A stretch of 64,000 nt of DNA from RGIG3528 sp045616485 (GTDB lineage: Bacteria > Bacillota > Clostridia > Lachnospirales > Lachnospiraceae), in assembly GCA_045616485.1 (NCBI GenBank), contig JAZLGU010000044.1:1-64000 (forward strand), given 5' to 3'. The position numbers and the translations under genes are program-made. Shown one piece after another: positions 33,766 through 41,932 of this stretch. The notes beneath the pieces were generated by a model that was not told where the DNA came from, did not search any database, and saw only the letters and a program-made list of their open reading frames with translations. Within the stretch, counting starts at the first letter, position 1. Each line of letters begins with the position of its first letter.

Positions 33766-34332
33766 TTATTCCTTATCTATATCACTTATTTCAAAATCCG
33801 GATCCGTCTCATCCTGAGCACTCTCCTCCTCATAATTTTTCTTAACTTCAAAAGAAAAATTGGAGATGGATGAACCAGATCCAACCAGATTAAAAACATC
33901 TGAATTTAATAGTTCAATCTGGGAAGCTGCAAGATTTCTGCAATTTATTTTATAAGCCTCAAAAGTCTGTGTCATATTAATAATCTGCTTATTAATACTA
34001 TCCAGCTCTCTCTTCGCATCAGATAAAATAATCTGAGCACGATTAGCCGCTTCATTTTCAATATTTCTGGCATTATCAATAGCCGCTTTTTTTGTATCTT
34101 CTGCAGTCTTTTCTGCTAAAATCAAGGCCTTCTGCAGGGTCTTTTCTATATTTTTATAATAATCCAGCTCTTCAGTAAGATCATTAACCTGACTTTCCAG
34201 ATCTGTCTTATCTCTATAAAGCTCCTCATAGCTTTCTATAATCTCCTGGATAAAGCCATCTACATCTTTTTTGTCGTAGCCAAGACCACCGGATTTAAAT
34301 ACTTTATTTTGAATCTCAACAGGTGTAAGCAT
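33766..34332 (-). CDS. divIVA: Cell-division/polarity protein DivIVA
   Basis: A 188-residue coiled-coil protein that marks curved membrane at poles and septa. The membrane-binding 'MLTPVEIQNKVFKSGGLGYDKKDVDGFI' start (1-28) is highly conserved; coiled coils run to about 150, and the tail is acidic. It lies in ylmH-divIVA-lspA order, as in other Firmicutes. GGGAGGG lies 6 bases upstream. Confidence 0.92.
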   Translation of the reverse strand: MLTPVEIQNKVFKSGGLGYDKKDVDGFIQEIIESYEELYRDKTDLESQVNDLTEELDYYKNIEKTLQKALILAEKTAEDTKKAAIDNARNIENEAANRAQIILSDAKRELDSINKQIINMTQTFEAYKINCRNLAASQIELLNSDVFNLVGSGSSISNFSFEVKKNYEEESAQDETDPDFEISDIDKE

Positions 34333-34345
34333 ATACCCTCCCCAA

Positions 34346-35098
34346 TTATAAATATTTGATTATTGTAACAATAGTACGCCCCTTACGAGTAGTATTATCA
34401 ATAGACTTTAAAGAAAACCGTCCAAATCCCCTGACAGATACAATATCTCCCGGGCTCAGCTCTTTAGAATCCTTCTGAACCTCCCGTCCGTTAATAAAAA
34501 CCTTTCTCTGAGTAATCAGCTCCTGAGATACGCCCCTGGCTACATTTATAGCAGCGGAAACCATAGCATCAATACGAAGTGAGGAAACACTGGGATGAAT
34601 CTCTTCGTTCAAAGGCTTATAATCAATGTCAAAATCCGAATCAATAACACTTACTCTGGTCTTTTTCACCTGGCAAAGATTGTCCTTAATGAAGCCGGCA
34701 ATGGAATCCAAGCAAATAATATATGCTGTAGAATCATTTACATATATATCGCCCAAGGTCTCCCTCTTTATACCCAGCCCCATAAGGCTTCCCAAAAAAT
34801 CTCTGTGACTAAGACTCTCAGTAAATTTTCCTGATAAAGGAATTATCTTAAGACAGCTGATGGGGTACAAGGGATACATATACCCGTCACTTCCATCAAA
34901 TACACAGATTTTTCTCTCTGAAAAATCAAAGCCTCCATATAAAACAGGATAATTAACTCCTGTTTCTTTAGGATGATTATATAAGAGGGTCTGCTCAGAT
35001 AGGCCTAGGAATTCAGAATAGGTAATAATACCTTTATTAAAAGCTCTCTGCTGTAAATCCTTTATATGATTTAGAAAAATCTGATCATCTTTGTCCAT
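34346..35098 (-). CDS. ylmH: YlmH-type RNA-binding S4 protein
   Basis: A 250-residue protein with an N-terminal alpha/beta region and a C-terminal S4 domain (about 180-250; 'RIDAMVSAAINVARGVSQELI', 'VFINGREV', 'LSPGDIVSVRGFGRF'). Known from Bacillus and Streptococcus for division and for rescue of stalled 50S-peptidyl-tRNA. It overlaps sepF by 14 bases. Confidence 0.9.
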   Translation of the reverse strand: MDKDDQIFLNHIKDLQQRAFNKGIITYSEFLGLSEQTLLYNHPKETGVNYPVLYGGFDFSERKICVFDGSDGYMYPLYPISCLKIIPLSGKFTESLSHRDFLGSLMGLGIKRETLGDIYVNDSTAYIICLDSIAGFIKDNLCQVKKTRVSVIDSDFDIDYKPLNEEIHPSVSSLRIDAMVSAAINVARGVSQELITQRKVFINGREVQKDSKELSPGDIVSVRGFGRFSLKSIDNTTRKGRTIVTIIKYL

Positions 35099-35771
35099 TG
35101 AAATCCATGCTGTTATTCCAGCTGCCTAAAGTAGACGCTGTTAATGAATTAATATATTCACCGGATATCTCTGCATCCTCAGGAGCAATAACAAAATTGT
35201 TGCCTGAGAGCTGAATAATCTGAGCATCCAGAGCATAAACTGCTCCAAAGGAGAAATCCATAATGCGGTTGGCTATGGCAGGATTGGTACTGTCAAAAGT
35301 CAGGAAAATAACACGTCCGCTTTTAAGCACATCAATAATCTCCTGACACTCCTCGAATCTTTTCGGTCTCAGTATGCAGACATCCGCTACAGACACCTGT
35401 GATCTCATAGGAGGAGCCTGACGGAGCTGCTGAGTACGCACTGCCGGCTGAGCAGAACGCTGAGGCTGAACAGGGCGCTGATTATAGTCTCTCTGAGGAG
35501 CCTCCTGGGCTCTCTCACGATACTGCTGCACTCTGCTGGCTCTCTTCTGCGCTACAGGATTCTCCTCTTCTTCATAGTCATCATCCTCGTCATCATATCT
35601 GGAAGAATCATAACGTCTCATGGATGGAGATTCCTTTTTGGAAAAAGCTGACTTTTTCTCTTCCTTCTGCTTCTGTTTTCTTTCCTTTAATTCAATCTCG
35701 TCTTCTTCGAATTCATCGTCATCATCAGTCACCTTCAATGAATCCAAAATCATTTTGCTAAACTTCTTCAT
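35085..35771 (-). CDS. sepF: Septum protein SepF
   Basis: A 228-residue membrane anchor for FtsZ. The short amphipathic start (MKKFSKMILDSLK) is the membrane helix; a long acidic then Gln/Arg/Pro-rich disordered linker (about 20-130) leads to the SepF core ('ILRPKRFEECQEIIDVLKSG', 'VIFLTFDS', 'ANRIMDFSFGAVYALDAQI'). The linker is longer than the usual one. A reading from 35819 would add 16 residues, but ATG 35771 has GAGGTG 7 bases upstream and the right N-terminus. Confidence 0.93.
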   Translation of the reverse strand: MKKFSKMILDSLKVTDDDDEFEEDEIELKERKQKQKEEKKSAFSKKESPSMRRYDSSRYDDEDDDYEEEENPVAQKRASRVQQYRERAQEAPQRDYNQRPVQPQRSAQPAVRTQQLRQAPPMRSQVSVADVCILRPKRFEECQEIIDVLKSGRVIFLTFDSTNPAIANRIMDFSFGAVYALDAQIIQLSGNNFVIAPEDAEISGEYINSLTASTLGSWNNSMDFNGQR

Positions 35772-35793
35772 AAAACACCTCGCCCAAAAACAG

Positions 35794-36507
35794 CTATATC
35801 GTATAATCCCTTTTACCAAAAATACCGGTGCCTACCCTTACATGAGTCGCCCCTTCTTCAATAGCTATTTCGTAATCATTAGTCATTCCCATTGACAATA
35901 TATTCATAGAAATATTATCCGCATTTTCCGAATTAATGTCAACCATTAATTGTTTTAATTGCCTAAATATAGGTCGATTTTGCTCAGCATCCTCTACATA
36001 TGGTGCTACAGTCATTAACCCTTTTATATTTAATCCCGGCAAAGCCAGGATATCCTTTATACTTTCTTTAATATTAGTAGCAGAAAAGCCGGACTTTGAC
36101 TCTTCTTCACCAACATTCACTTCCAGAAGAATATCTACCGTTACTCCTTTTTTTGTAACGAAGTCTGAAACAGCTCTGGCCGTCTCGTAACTGTCAATAG
36201 AATGTATAAGAACCGTAGTATCATATACATATTTAATCTTATTTTTCTGTAATTGCCCAATCATATGAAAATGGGCCTTATCCTTATAAGTAGTATCTTG
36301 CAATAAAAGATACTTATCTCTGATTTCCTGAGGTCTGTTTTCGCCAAACTCCGTAAGTCCAAAAGCCGCAGCCTCGCATAAATCCTCAAAAGGCTTTGTT
36401 TTACTTACTGCAATCAAGGTGACTTCAGAAGGATTTCTGCCACTTTTTTCACAGGCAGTTTTTATTTTATCATAGACCTCTAAAATGTTGTCAGTAATAT
36501 AACTCAT
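35794..36507 (-). CDS. yggS: YggS/PLPBP-type pyridoxal-phosphate homeostasis protein
   Basis: A 237-residue PLP-binding protein without known catalytic activity, which buffers free PLP. The PLP lysine is in 'IAVSKTKP' near 37, and 'FGENRPQE', 'MIGQLQKNK' and 'SMGMTNDYEIAIEEGATHVRVGTGIFG' (given in part, about 205-231) are typical. It precedes sepF, as in many Firmicutes, and touches the HlyD-like stop codon. Confidence 0.93.
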   Translation of the reverse strand: MSYITDNILEVYDKIKTACEKSGRNPSEVTLIAVSKTKPFEDLCEAAAFGLTEFGENRPQEIRDKYLLLQDTTYKDKAHFHMIGQLQKNKIKYVYDTTVLIHSIDSYETARAVSDFVTKKGVTVDILLEVNVGEEESKSGFSATNIKESIKDILALPGLNIKGLMTVAPYVEDAEQNRPIFRQLKQLMVDINSENADNISMNILSMGMTNDYEIAIEEGATHVRVGTGIFGKRDYTI

Positions 36508-37883
36508 TAGTAAATTACCATGCCTTCCGTAACTTCTTTGCCATTCACAGATATATGGTCATAAATCTCCAGACCGCCTACTGTACCGGTTTTGATAATA
36601 ACATAGCCGTCGTTCTCATCTACTTTTTCAATACGTCTGAAAATTGCATAGCCATTATTAACATTGTAGACACCCTCTACCAGCATCTTAAAGGCGCTGA
36701 GACTGGATTTATTACTTAAATCCTTATCAAAAATATACTTATTATCAGCTATCTGACTGGCATCTATGTATTTAAATTCATCCTGACTGTAAAATACCTC
36801 CACTATGGTTGTATCATTTTGTACAGTACCGGTATCCTGATTATAATTTTCCACCTTGATAGTCCAGTTGCCTTCTTTGTCCCTGGTAAAATAAGAATCA
36901 GGTATTCTGTAATATTCCCTGTAGCAAATACTGCTGGAAGGAATTTTAAGGCCTTCTACATCGTCTATATCAAAAATTATATCTAAGAATCTGTAAGCTG
37001 AATAGCGCATTACGTACTTATCCATATTGATATAACAATAATATTCAGAATTCTTAATCTGTGGATCTATATCCACCGTAAGCCTATCTTCATCATTTAT
37101 AATAATATCTGCTTTTTTAAGATTACGAAGACGCAGATACATTTTTTCATCTATTAAAATAGCGATAGTCCAATAAGGTGATGTCACCATCTTATATGCA
37201 GGAGAATCAATGGTGGTCATCTCAGAGGTATACACATATTTACTTTCATAATCCTTTGAAAAATAGGATTTGTTTATATCTTCAAGCTTTAAAGTACTAT
37301 AGTCATCTACATAGTAGGAAACAAATCCCGCCTGCTTGGCTTTAACTACTTTAAAGCCGGTAATAGTACCATTATCTTTAATTATCTGATTAAGATTTTC
37401 CAGCACTTCCTTATCCAATTGTCTGGAATATACAGTAGATATTTTGTCCTGAAGCCTTTTATAATCGTCCTGTGAATCACACTCTCTATATAAAGTGTTA
37501 ATAGTCTTTTTAAGCTGTCCTAAAGCCTCATCAGAGAGGCGAATCTCAGCATTCTGGTCCTGTAGATAGCTGTATATATCTTTATTGGAGCCAATAGAAT
37601 AAACAGCTCCTCCCTTCTGTACTCTGTCCCCTTCCAGAAAATAGTGATTAATATAGCCTGCTGTGGTAGTATATACTACCTCTTCTTCTCTAAAAATATA
37701 TCCTTTAAAAGTCTGCTTGGTATAAACCTTACCGGCCGGGACTTCATAGATTGAAATCTCATCCTTGCTATAGTAAATAACAATTTTAATAACAAGATAC
37801 AACAAAATAAAGGCAAAGATAACTATGCCGATGTTGATATCTCTATATGTTCTATTCTTACTTTTAGCATTTCTGACTGCCAA
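36507..37883 (-). CDS. HlyD-like membrane protein of the sepF locus
   Basis: A 458-residue protein with one membrane helix (about 17-36) and an extracytoplasmic lipoyl/HlyD-like fold ('VYTTTAGYINHYFLEGDRVQ') with a coiled helical hairpin (about 105-175). This form is common in Clostridia just before yggS-sepF, and a role in division is guessed from place only. It is not followed by an ABC exporter. TTG start at 37883 with GAGG six bases before. Confidence 0.75.
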   Translation of the reverse strand: MAVRNAKSKNRTYRDINIGIVIFAFILLYLVIKIVIYYSKDEISIYEVPAGKVYTKQTFKGYIFREEEVVYTTTAGYINHYFLEGDRVQKGGAVYSIGSNKDIYSYLQDQNAEIRLSDEALGQLKKTINTLYRECDSQDDYKRLQDKISTVYSRQLDKEVLENLNQIIKDNGTITGFKVVKAKQAGFVSYYVDDYSTLKLEDINKSYFSKDYESKYVYTSEMTTIDSPAYKMVTSPYWTIAILIDEKMYLRLRNLKKADIIINDEDRLTVDIDPQIKNSEYYCYINMDKYVMRYSAYRFLDIIFDIDDVEGLKIPSSSICYREYYRIPDSYFTRDKEGNWTIKVENYNQDTGTVQNDTTIVEVFYSQDEFKYIDASQIADNKYIFDKDLSNKSSLSAFKMLVEGVYNVNNGYAIFRRIEKVDENDGYVIIKTGTVGGLEIYDHISVNGKEVTEGMVIY

Positions 37884-37915
37884 ATTTAAACCTCAAACAG
37901 AAACAAAACCATATA

Positions 37916-37943
37916 ACGGCCCGATAAATTAATACCGGGCCGT
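37916..37943 (-). terminator. Hairpin after the P-loop protein gene
   Basis: 8-bp GC-rich stem ACGGCCCG / CGGGCCGT, 12-nt loop; the minus-strand tail is TATATGGTTTTGTTT, only moderately T-rich. It may act as a partial terminator. Confidence 0.6.
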
Positions 37944-37951
37944 CAAACTCC

Positions 37952-38371
37952 TTACAGTGAAACTGTTACAAATCCCTTTGCATCTTCAGGAAGTGCTGAA
38001 GCATTTGCAGATACACTTAACACAAAATCTACATTGAATGAGCCGGAAAGAACATCCAATTTCTTCAATATAGCACTAATATCAGTAACAGGAACATTGG
38101 CACAAGTTAGGAAAGAATCCAAATAAATGGAAGTGATATCGTGGTTCTGAGAAAGCATACCGCTTATAAAACCAACAAACTCTGAAGCTTCTGAAATGAA
38201 ATAATCCATAGCGTTGATAAGACGAATCTTTTTATCCAGCTCATACATGTGTTTTGTGTTCTTATCAATGTAAATGACAGAACCTCTGGATGTAAGTACA
38301 TCTGAATTGGCCTTATCAAGAATAATCTTGGTCTTGCCTTTTCCCTTTTCGCCTGCAATGATTGAAATCAT
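37952..38371 (-). CDS. Small P-loop ATP-binding protein of unknown function
   Basis: A 139-residue protein with Walker A 'GEKGKGKT' at 7-14 and later hydrophobic strands ('VIYIDKN', 'SIYLDSFLTC', 'VDFVLSVSA'). It looks like the single ATPase core of a larger RecA/SIMIBI-type domain. Relatives appear in Lachnospiraceae at this locus; I know no function. GGAGGG lies 9 bases before ATG. Confidence 0.7.
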   Translation of the reverse strand: MISIIAGEKGKGKTKIILDKANSDVLTSRGSVIYIDKNTKHMYELDKKIRLINAMDYFISEASEFVGFISGMLSQNHDITSIYLDSFLTCANVPVTDISAILKKLDVLSGSFNVDFVLSVSANASALPEDAKGFVTVSL

Positions 38372-38426
38372 AATAGTGCCCTCCTGATTATATGTTTTGT
38401 ATTATAAATGCTTTCGCATAAATAAA

Positions 38427-38825
38427 CTAATTTTTATATAACTCTCTCCAGTCAAGATCACCACGGTCTAAAGCTTTTATTAAAAGCTCTGCAGTCGCAA
38501 TATTGGTGGCAAAAGGAATATTATGCACATCACAAAGACTGATTATATCGAAAACATTGGGCTCGTGAGCCTTCATAGTCAAAGGATCACGAAATAAAAT
38601 AACCAAATCGATTTCGTTATTTTCAATCTGCGCACCTATCTGCTGCTGGCCACCTAAACGTCCAGCCAGATACTTGTGTACAGGAAGTCCTGAAGCTTCT
38701 TCTATCATACGTCCTGTAGTACCTGTTGCATACAGACTGTGCTTGGATAAAATTCCTTTATATGCTACGCAGAAAGACTGCATAAGATTTTTCTTGGCAT
38801 CATGTGCAACCAAGCCGATATTCAT
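38427..38825 (-). CDS. mgsA: Methylglyoxal synthase
   Basis: A 132-residue enzyme converting dihydroxyacetone phosphate to methylglyoxal and phosphate, a glycolytic bypass used when phosphate is low. 'LVAHDAKK' at the start, 'TGTTG' (phosphate binding), 'GPLGG'-like 'GRLGGQQQIG', the catalytic Asp in 'LVILFRDP' and 'HEPNVFDI' are present. It overlaps rodA by 4 bases, a linkage seen in Lachnospiraceae. Confidence 0.95.
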   Translation of the reverse strand: MNIGLVAHDAKKNLMQSFCVAYKGILSKHSLYATGTTGRMIEEASGLPVHKYLAGRLGGQQQIGAQIENNEIDLVILFRDPLTMKAHEPNVFDIISLCDVHNIPFATNIATAELLIKALDRGDLDWRELYKN

Positions 38826-40000
38826 CCGAGGTAATCCTCACTTTCCTCTTTAATTTCCGTAACATGATTTATGGCTATGTTTTCCACCATCCCCAGCATT
38901 ACATAACTGGAAAAAACCGAGCTGAGACCTGATGATACAAAAGGAAGCGGTATACCGGTATTGGGTAAAAGACTGGTAACTACTCCAATATTAACAAAGG
39001 CCTGGCTCATAAATATGGTGGCACAGCCAATGGCAATTAGCTTGCCCAATTTATCTACTGCTTTATAGCCGATACGCACGATGTAAAAAGTAAGCAATAA
39101 ATATAAGCCTACCATAACTATAGCTCCCAAAAAGCCAAACTCTTCGCCTATACCGGCAAAAATAAAGTCTGACTCAACAACAGGAACTGTGGTAGAAAGT
39201 CTGGGACCTGTATCACCTGTCAAAGTCTTACCTAAAAGACCTCCGGACCTGATACTGGCCATGGAATTAAGCTGCTGGTACATCTCTGCAGGGTAATCCT
39301 CAGGATGGAGCCAGGACAGAATTCTTTTCTGCTGAGTCTCTGTAATAATCTTACAGCCCGGCTGCTGGACATACCAAAATCCAACAATAGCCGTAGGGAT
39401 GGCAAATAATGCGCATCCGGAAAAAATCTTTATATTATAGCCTGAAGCAAAGAGCATTACTATAAATAAGGACACAAGTACAATACTTGTGGAAAGATCA
39501 GGCTGTTTTAATACAAGGAATGTAGGTATTGCAAAAACAATACCAACTATAAATATAGTATACCACTTTTCTGCTCTTTCTTTAAGCATAAAATATATTT
39601 TTGCAAGAGCAATTATAAGTGCGAGCTTGGTAATCTCTGATGGCTGAAAGGAAACAATAATCTTATCTCCGGAAGTCAGTCCCAGCCAACGGGTAGCACC
39701 ATATCTGTTAATACCAAATTTGGTAAACTTTACAGCTAATAATAAAAGTATATTTATAATATACAGAATTATCCAGCATTTTGCAATAAAACGATAATCA
39801 AATAATGAAACAAATACACATAAAGCTACGCCAAAAGCTACACCAAGAATCTGCTTAATATATAGAGATTCATCCAGTACTCCCGGCATCAGATATAAAG
39901 TAGCAGCTCCAATACCTCCAAGAATAATTGCTGCAACCACTATAACCAGGCTGTAGGATTTAAAATTGTAGGATTGGAGTCTGTACCATATCTTTTTCAT
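38822..40000 (-). CDS. rodA: SEDS-family peptidoglycan polymerase RodA
   Basis: A 392-residue, ten-helix membrane glycosyltransferase that polymerises lipid II for elongation. The catalytic Asp falls in 'ESDFIFAGIGEEFGFLG', and 'GIPLPFVSSGLSS' is the C-terminal SEDS hallmark. Because it shares an operon with mreBCD and the class B PBP, it is RodA rather than FtsW or SpoVE. It starts 3 bases after minE. Confidence 0.9.
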   Translation of the reverse strand: MKKIWYRLQSYNFKSYSLVIVVAAIILGGIGAATLYLMPGVLDESLYIKQILGVAFGVALCVFVSLFDYRFIAKCWIILYIINILLLLAVKFTKFGINRYGATRWLGLTSGDKIIVSFQPSEITKLALIIALAKIYFMLKERAEKWYTIFIVGIVFAIPTFLVLKQPDLSTSIVLVSLFIVMLFASGYNIKIFSGCALFAIPTAIVGFWYVQQPGCKIITETQQKRILSWLHPEDYPAEMYQQLNSMASIRSGGLLGKTLTGDTGPRLSTTVPVVESDFIFAGIGEEFGFLGAIVMVGLYLLLTFYIVRIGYKAVDKLGKLIAIGCATIFMSQAFVNIGVVTSLLPNTGIPLPFVSSGLSSVFSSYVMLGMVENIAINHVTEIKEESEDYLG

Positions 40001-40003
40001 AAA

Positions 40004-40261
40004 TTATCTTCTATTGCCTTCTTTGATTGGAATATTAGTATAAAGAGAACCCATATTGACGTTGCCGTCACGATTAACCTTAAGATCGAAATTGTCTTCA
40101 TCAATGTCAATATACTTTTTAACAACATCGATAATTTCCATCTTCATCTGCTCCATGGTCTCAGGAGAAAGACCCAGTCTTTCCATATAGAGAAGCATTT
40201 CAAGTCTGTTCTTCGCACTGGAGCTGGACTTCTTCTGTTTATTAAATAATGTAAACGCCAT
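40004..40261 (-). CDS. minE: Division topological factor MinE
   Basis: An 85-residue protein that stimulates MinD ATPase and makes the Min proteins oscillate. Residues 17-52 (KNRLEMLLYMERLGLSPE... VVKKYIDI) fit the MinD-binding helix and the dimer strand. It sits between minD and rodA. Its presence together with DivIVA, which often replaces MinE in Bacilli, is noted. Confidence 0.9.
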   Translation of the reverse strand: MAFTLFNKQKKSSSSAKNRLEMLLYMERLGLSPETMEQMKMEIIDVVKKYIDIDEDNFDLKVNRDGNVNMGSLYTNIPIKEGNRR

Positions 40262-40275
40262 TATATAGTCCTCCC

Positions 40276-41061
40276 CTATTTTTTCTTCTTAAAGAGATTG
40301 GTGAAAATATTGCCCTTTTTCTTAAGGTCAAGATATTCAACTTCTTCCCCTGTAACACGACGACAAATATTCATAAATGCCTTACCTGCAAGAGAATCAT
40401 CTCCAACAAGAGGAGTGCCCTGATTGGTAGAAATAACAATATTTTCATCATCAGGAACTACGCCGATAAGGTCAACGGAGAGAATATCAAGTACATCGTT
40501 AGCAGACATCATATCGCCTCTCTCCACCATATCTACTCTAAGACGATTTACAATAAGATCATGCTTCTTAATCTCATTAGCATCAAGGAGGCCAATAATA
40601 CGGTCAGCATCTCTTACTGCCGATACCTCAGGTGTAGTAACTACAAGAGCACGGTCAGCACCTGCTATGGCATTCTTAAAGCCCTGTTCAATACCTGCAG
40701 GACAGTCAAGAAGAACATAGTCAAATTCAGCTTTTAATGTATCAGTAAGAGCCTTCATCTGCTCTGGTGTAACAGATGTTTTATCTCTTGTCTGAGCACA
40801 TGGTAAAAGATAAAAATTATTAAATCCCTTAACCTTGATAAAAGCCTGATTAATCTTACACTTCTGCTCGATAACGTCTACAAGATTGTAAACTATTCTG
40901 TTTTCCAATCCCATAACCACATCAAGATTTCTAAGACCGATATCCATATCGATCAAAACAACGCTCTTGTTGAGCTTTGCAAGTCCGGTACCAACATTGG
41001 CTGTAGTAGTAGTCTTACCTACACCACCTTTACCGGATGTTACAACGATAACCTCTCCCAT
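40276..41061 (-). CDS. minD: Septum site-determining ATPase MinD
   Basis: A 261-residue ParA-type ATPase that carries MinC to the membrane. Deviant Walker A 'GKGGVGKTT' at 10-18, 'VLIDMDIGLRNLDVVMG', 'LLDCPAGIE', and a C-terminal amphipathic helix ('IFTNLFKKKK') that binds membrane. Full length. Confidence 0.97.
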   Translation of the reverse strand: MGEVIVVTSGKGGVGKTTTTANVGTGLAKLNKSVVLIDMDIGLRNLDVVMGLENRIVYNLVDVIEQKCKINQAFIKVKGFNNFYLLPCAQTRDKTSVTPEQMKALTDTLKAEFDYVLLDCPAGIEQGFKNAIAGADRALVVTTPEVSAVRDADRIIGLLDANEIKKHDLIVNRLRVDMVERGDMMSANDVLDILSVDLIGVVPDDENIVISTNQGTPLVGDDSLAGKAFMNICRRVTGEEVEYLDLKKKGNIFTNLFKKKK

Positions 41062-41075
41062 TTTGAAGCCTCCAA

Positions 41076-41912
41076 TTAAATATTAATATCATTAAGAACC
41101 GTTTTGGTTGCGAGCTCAATTGCAATGGAATCATTCCTAATAATTGCAATAGACGGTTCGTGACTCTCTTTTTTTGAAGTATTGTCCCCTGCTCTGGCTA
41201 CAACATCAGCTATTGACACCTGCATAGGCTGCATATTAAGAGCAAAAACAAAGGCTTCAGTATTGCCCTTGGCTCCGGCTCTGGCACTGCCTCGTAAAGT
41301 ACCAAGAATAATAATATTGCCACCTGATACCACCTCTGAACCGGCATTTACATCACCTACTATCACCAGGCTGCTTTCATCTTCAAGAACAAAGCCGGAT
41401 CTTAAATTACCCTTGTAAAACTTGGCTATATTGGAAATATCAGCAGGGCCGCTTTCAGAAAGACTTGCAGACAGCTCAGACAGCTTTTCATCTCTTTCAG
41501 CCACTTTACTGCGAAGGCTTGTGATCTCGGCTAAAAGCTTGTCCACATCCTCCTGGTATTTTTTTACCACAGCACTGTCCATAATGGACTTCCGGCGCTC
41601 TTCTTCTTCAGCCTCAAGGCTTCTCTCAACAGCCGCTTTAAATCTTTCTTCCGTACCCAGAGAAAAATCCATAATACAAATACATTTAAAATTGCCGGCT
41701 GCAGCAATAGTCTTGGTCAGCTCCTCTTTCTCAAAATCAGAAAGAAGCTTGCCTTCAAAGCCAACCGCTATTTTTTGATTGGAAAACATTTTGGAGGAAG
41801 CAAAAAGCTCTCCGGCTTCAGCCCTGGCCTCTTCAAAAGAAGCACTGGGTGTAACAAAAACAGTGATTCCGTATTTATTTCCTTTTAGTGAAACAAGTCT
41901 ACCCAAAATCAA
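41076..41912 (-). CDS. minC: Septum inhibitor MinC with coiled-coil insert
   Basis: A 278-residue inhibitor of FtsZ assembly; most MinC are about 220-230. The N-terminal domain (1-85, 'LKGNKYGITVFV') and the C-terminal beta-helix ('GSEVVSGGNIIILGTLRGSA', about 190-210) are normal, but residues 86-153 are highly charged heptad-like sequence (as EEEERRKSIM and SLRSKVAERDEKL), an apparent coiled coil between them. The start is TTG: 41912 has GAGAGGA very close, and a second TTG at 41906 has better spacing, so the first two residues are uncertain. Confidence 0.88.
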   Translation of the reverse strand: MILGRLVSLKGNKYGITVFVTPSASFEEARAEAGELFASSKMFSNQKIAVGFEGKLLSDFEKEELTKTIAAAGNFKCICIMDFSLGTEERFKAAVERSLEAEEEERRKSIMDSAVVKKYQEDVDKLLAEITSLRSKVAERDEKLSELSASLSESGPADISNIAKFYKGNLRSGFVLEDESSLVIVGDVNAGSEVVSGGNIIILGTLRGSARAGAKGNTEAFVFALNMQPMQVSIADVVARAGDNTSKKESHEPSIAIIRNDSIAIELATKTVLNDINI

Positions 41913-41932
41913 TGTCCTCTCTTAAATTATAT

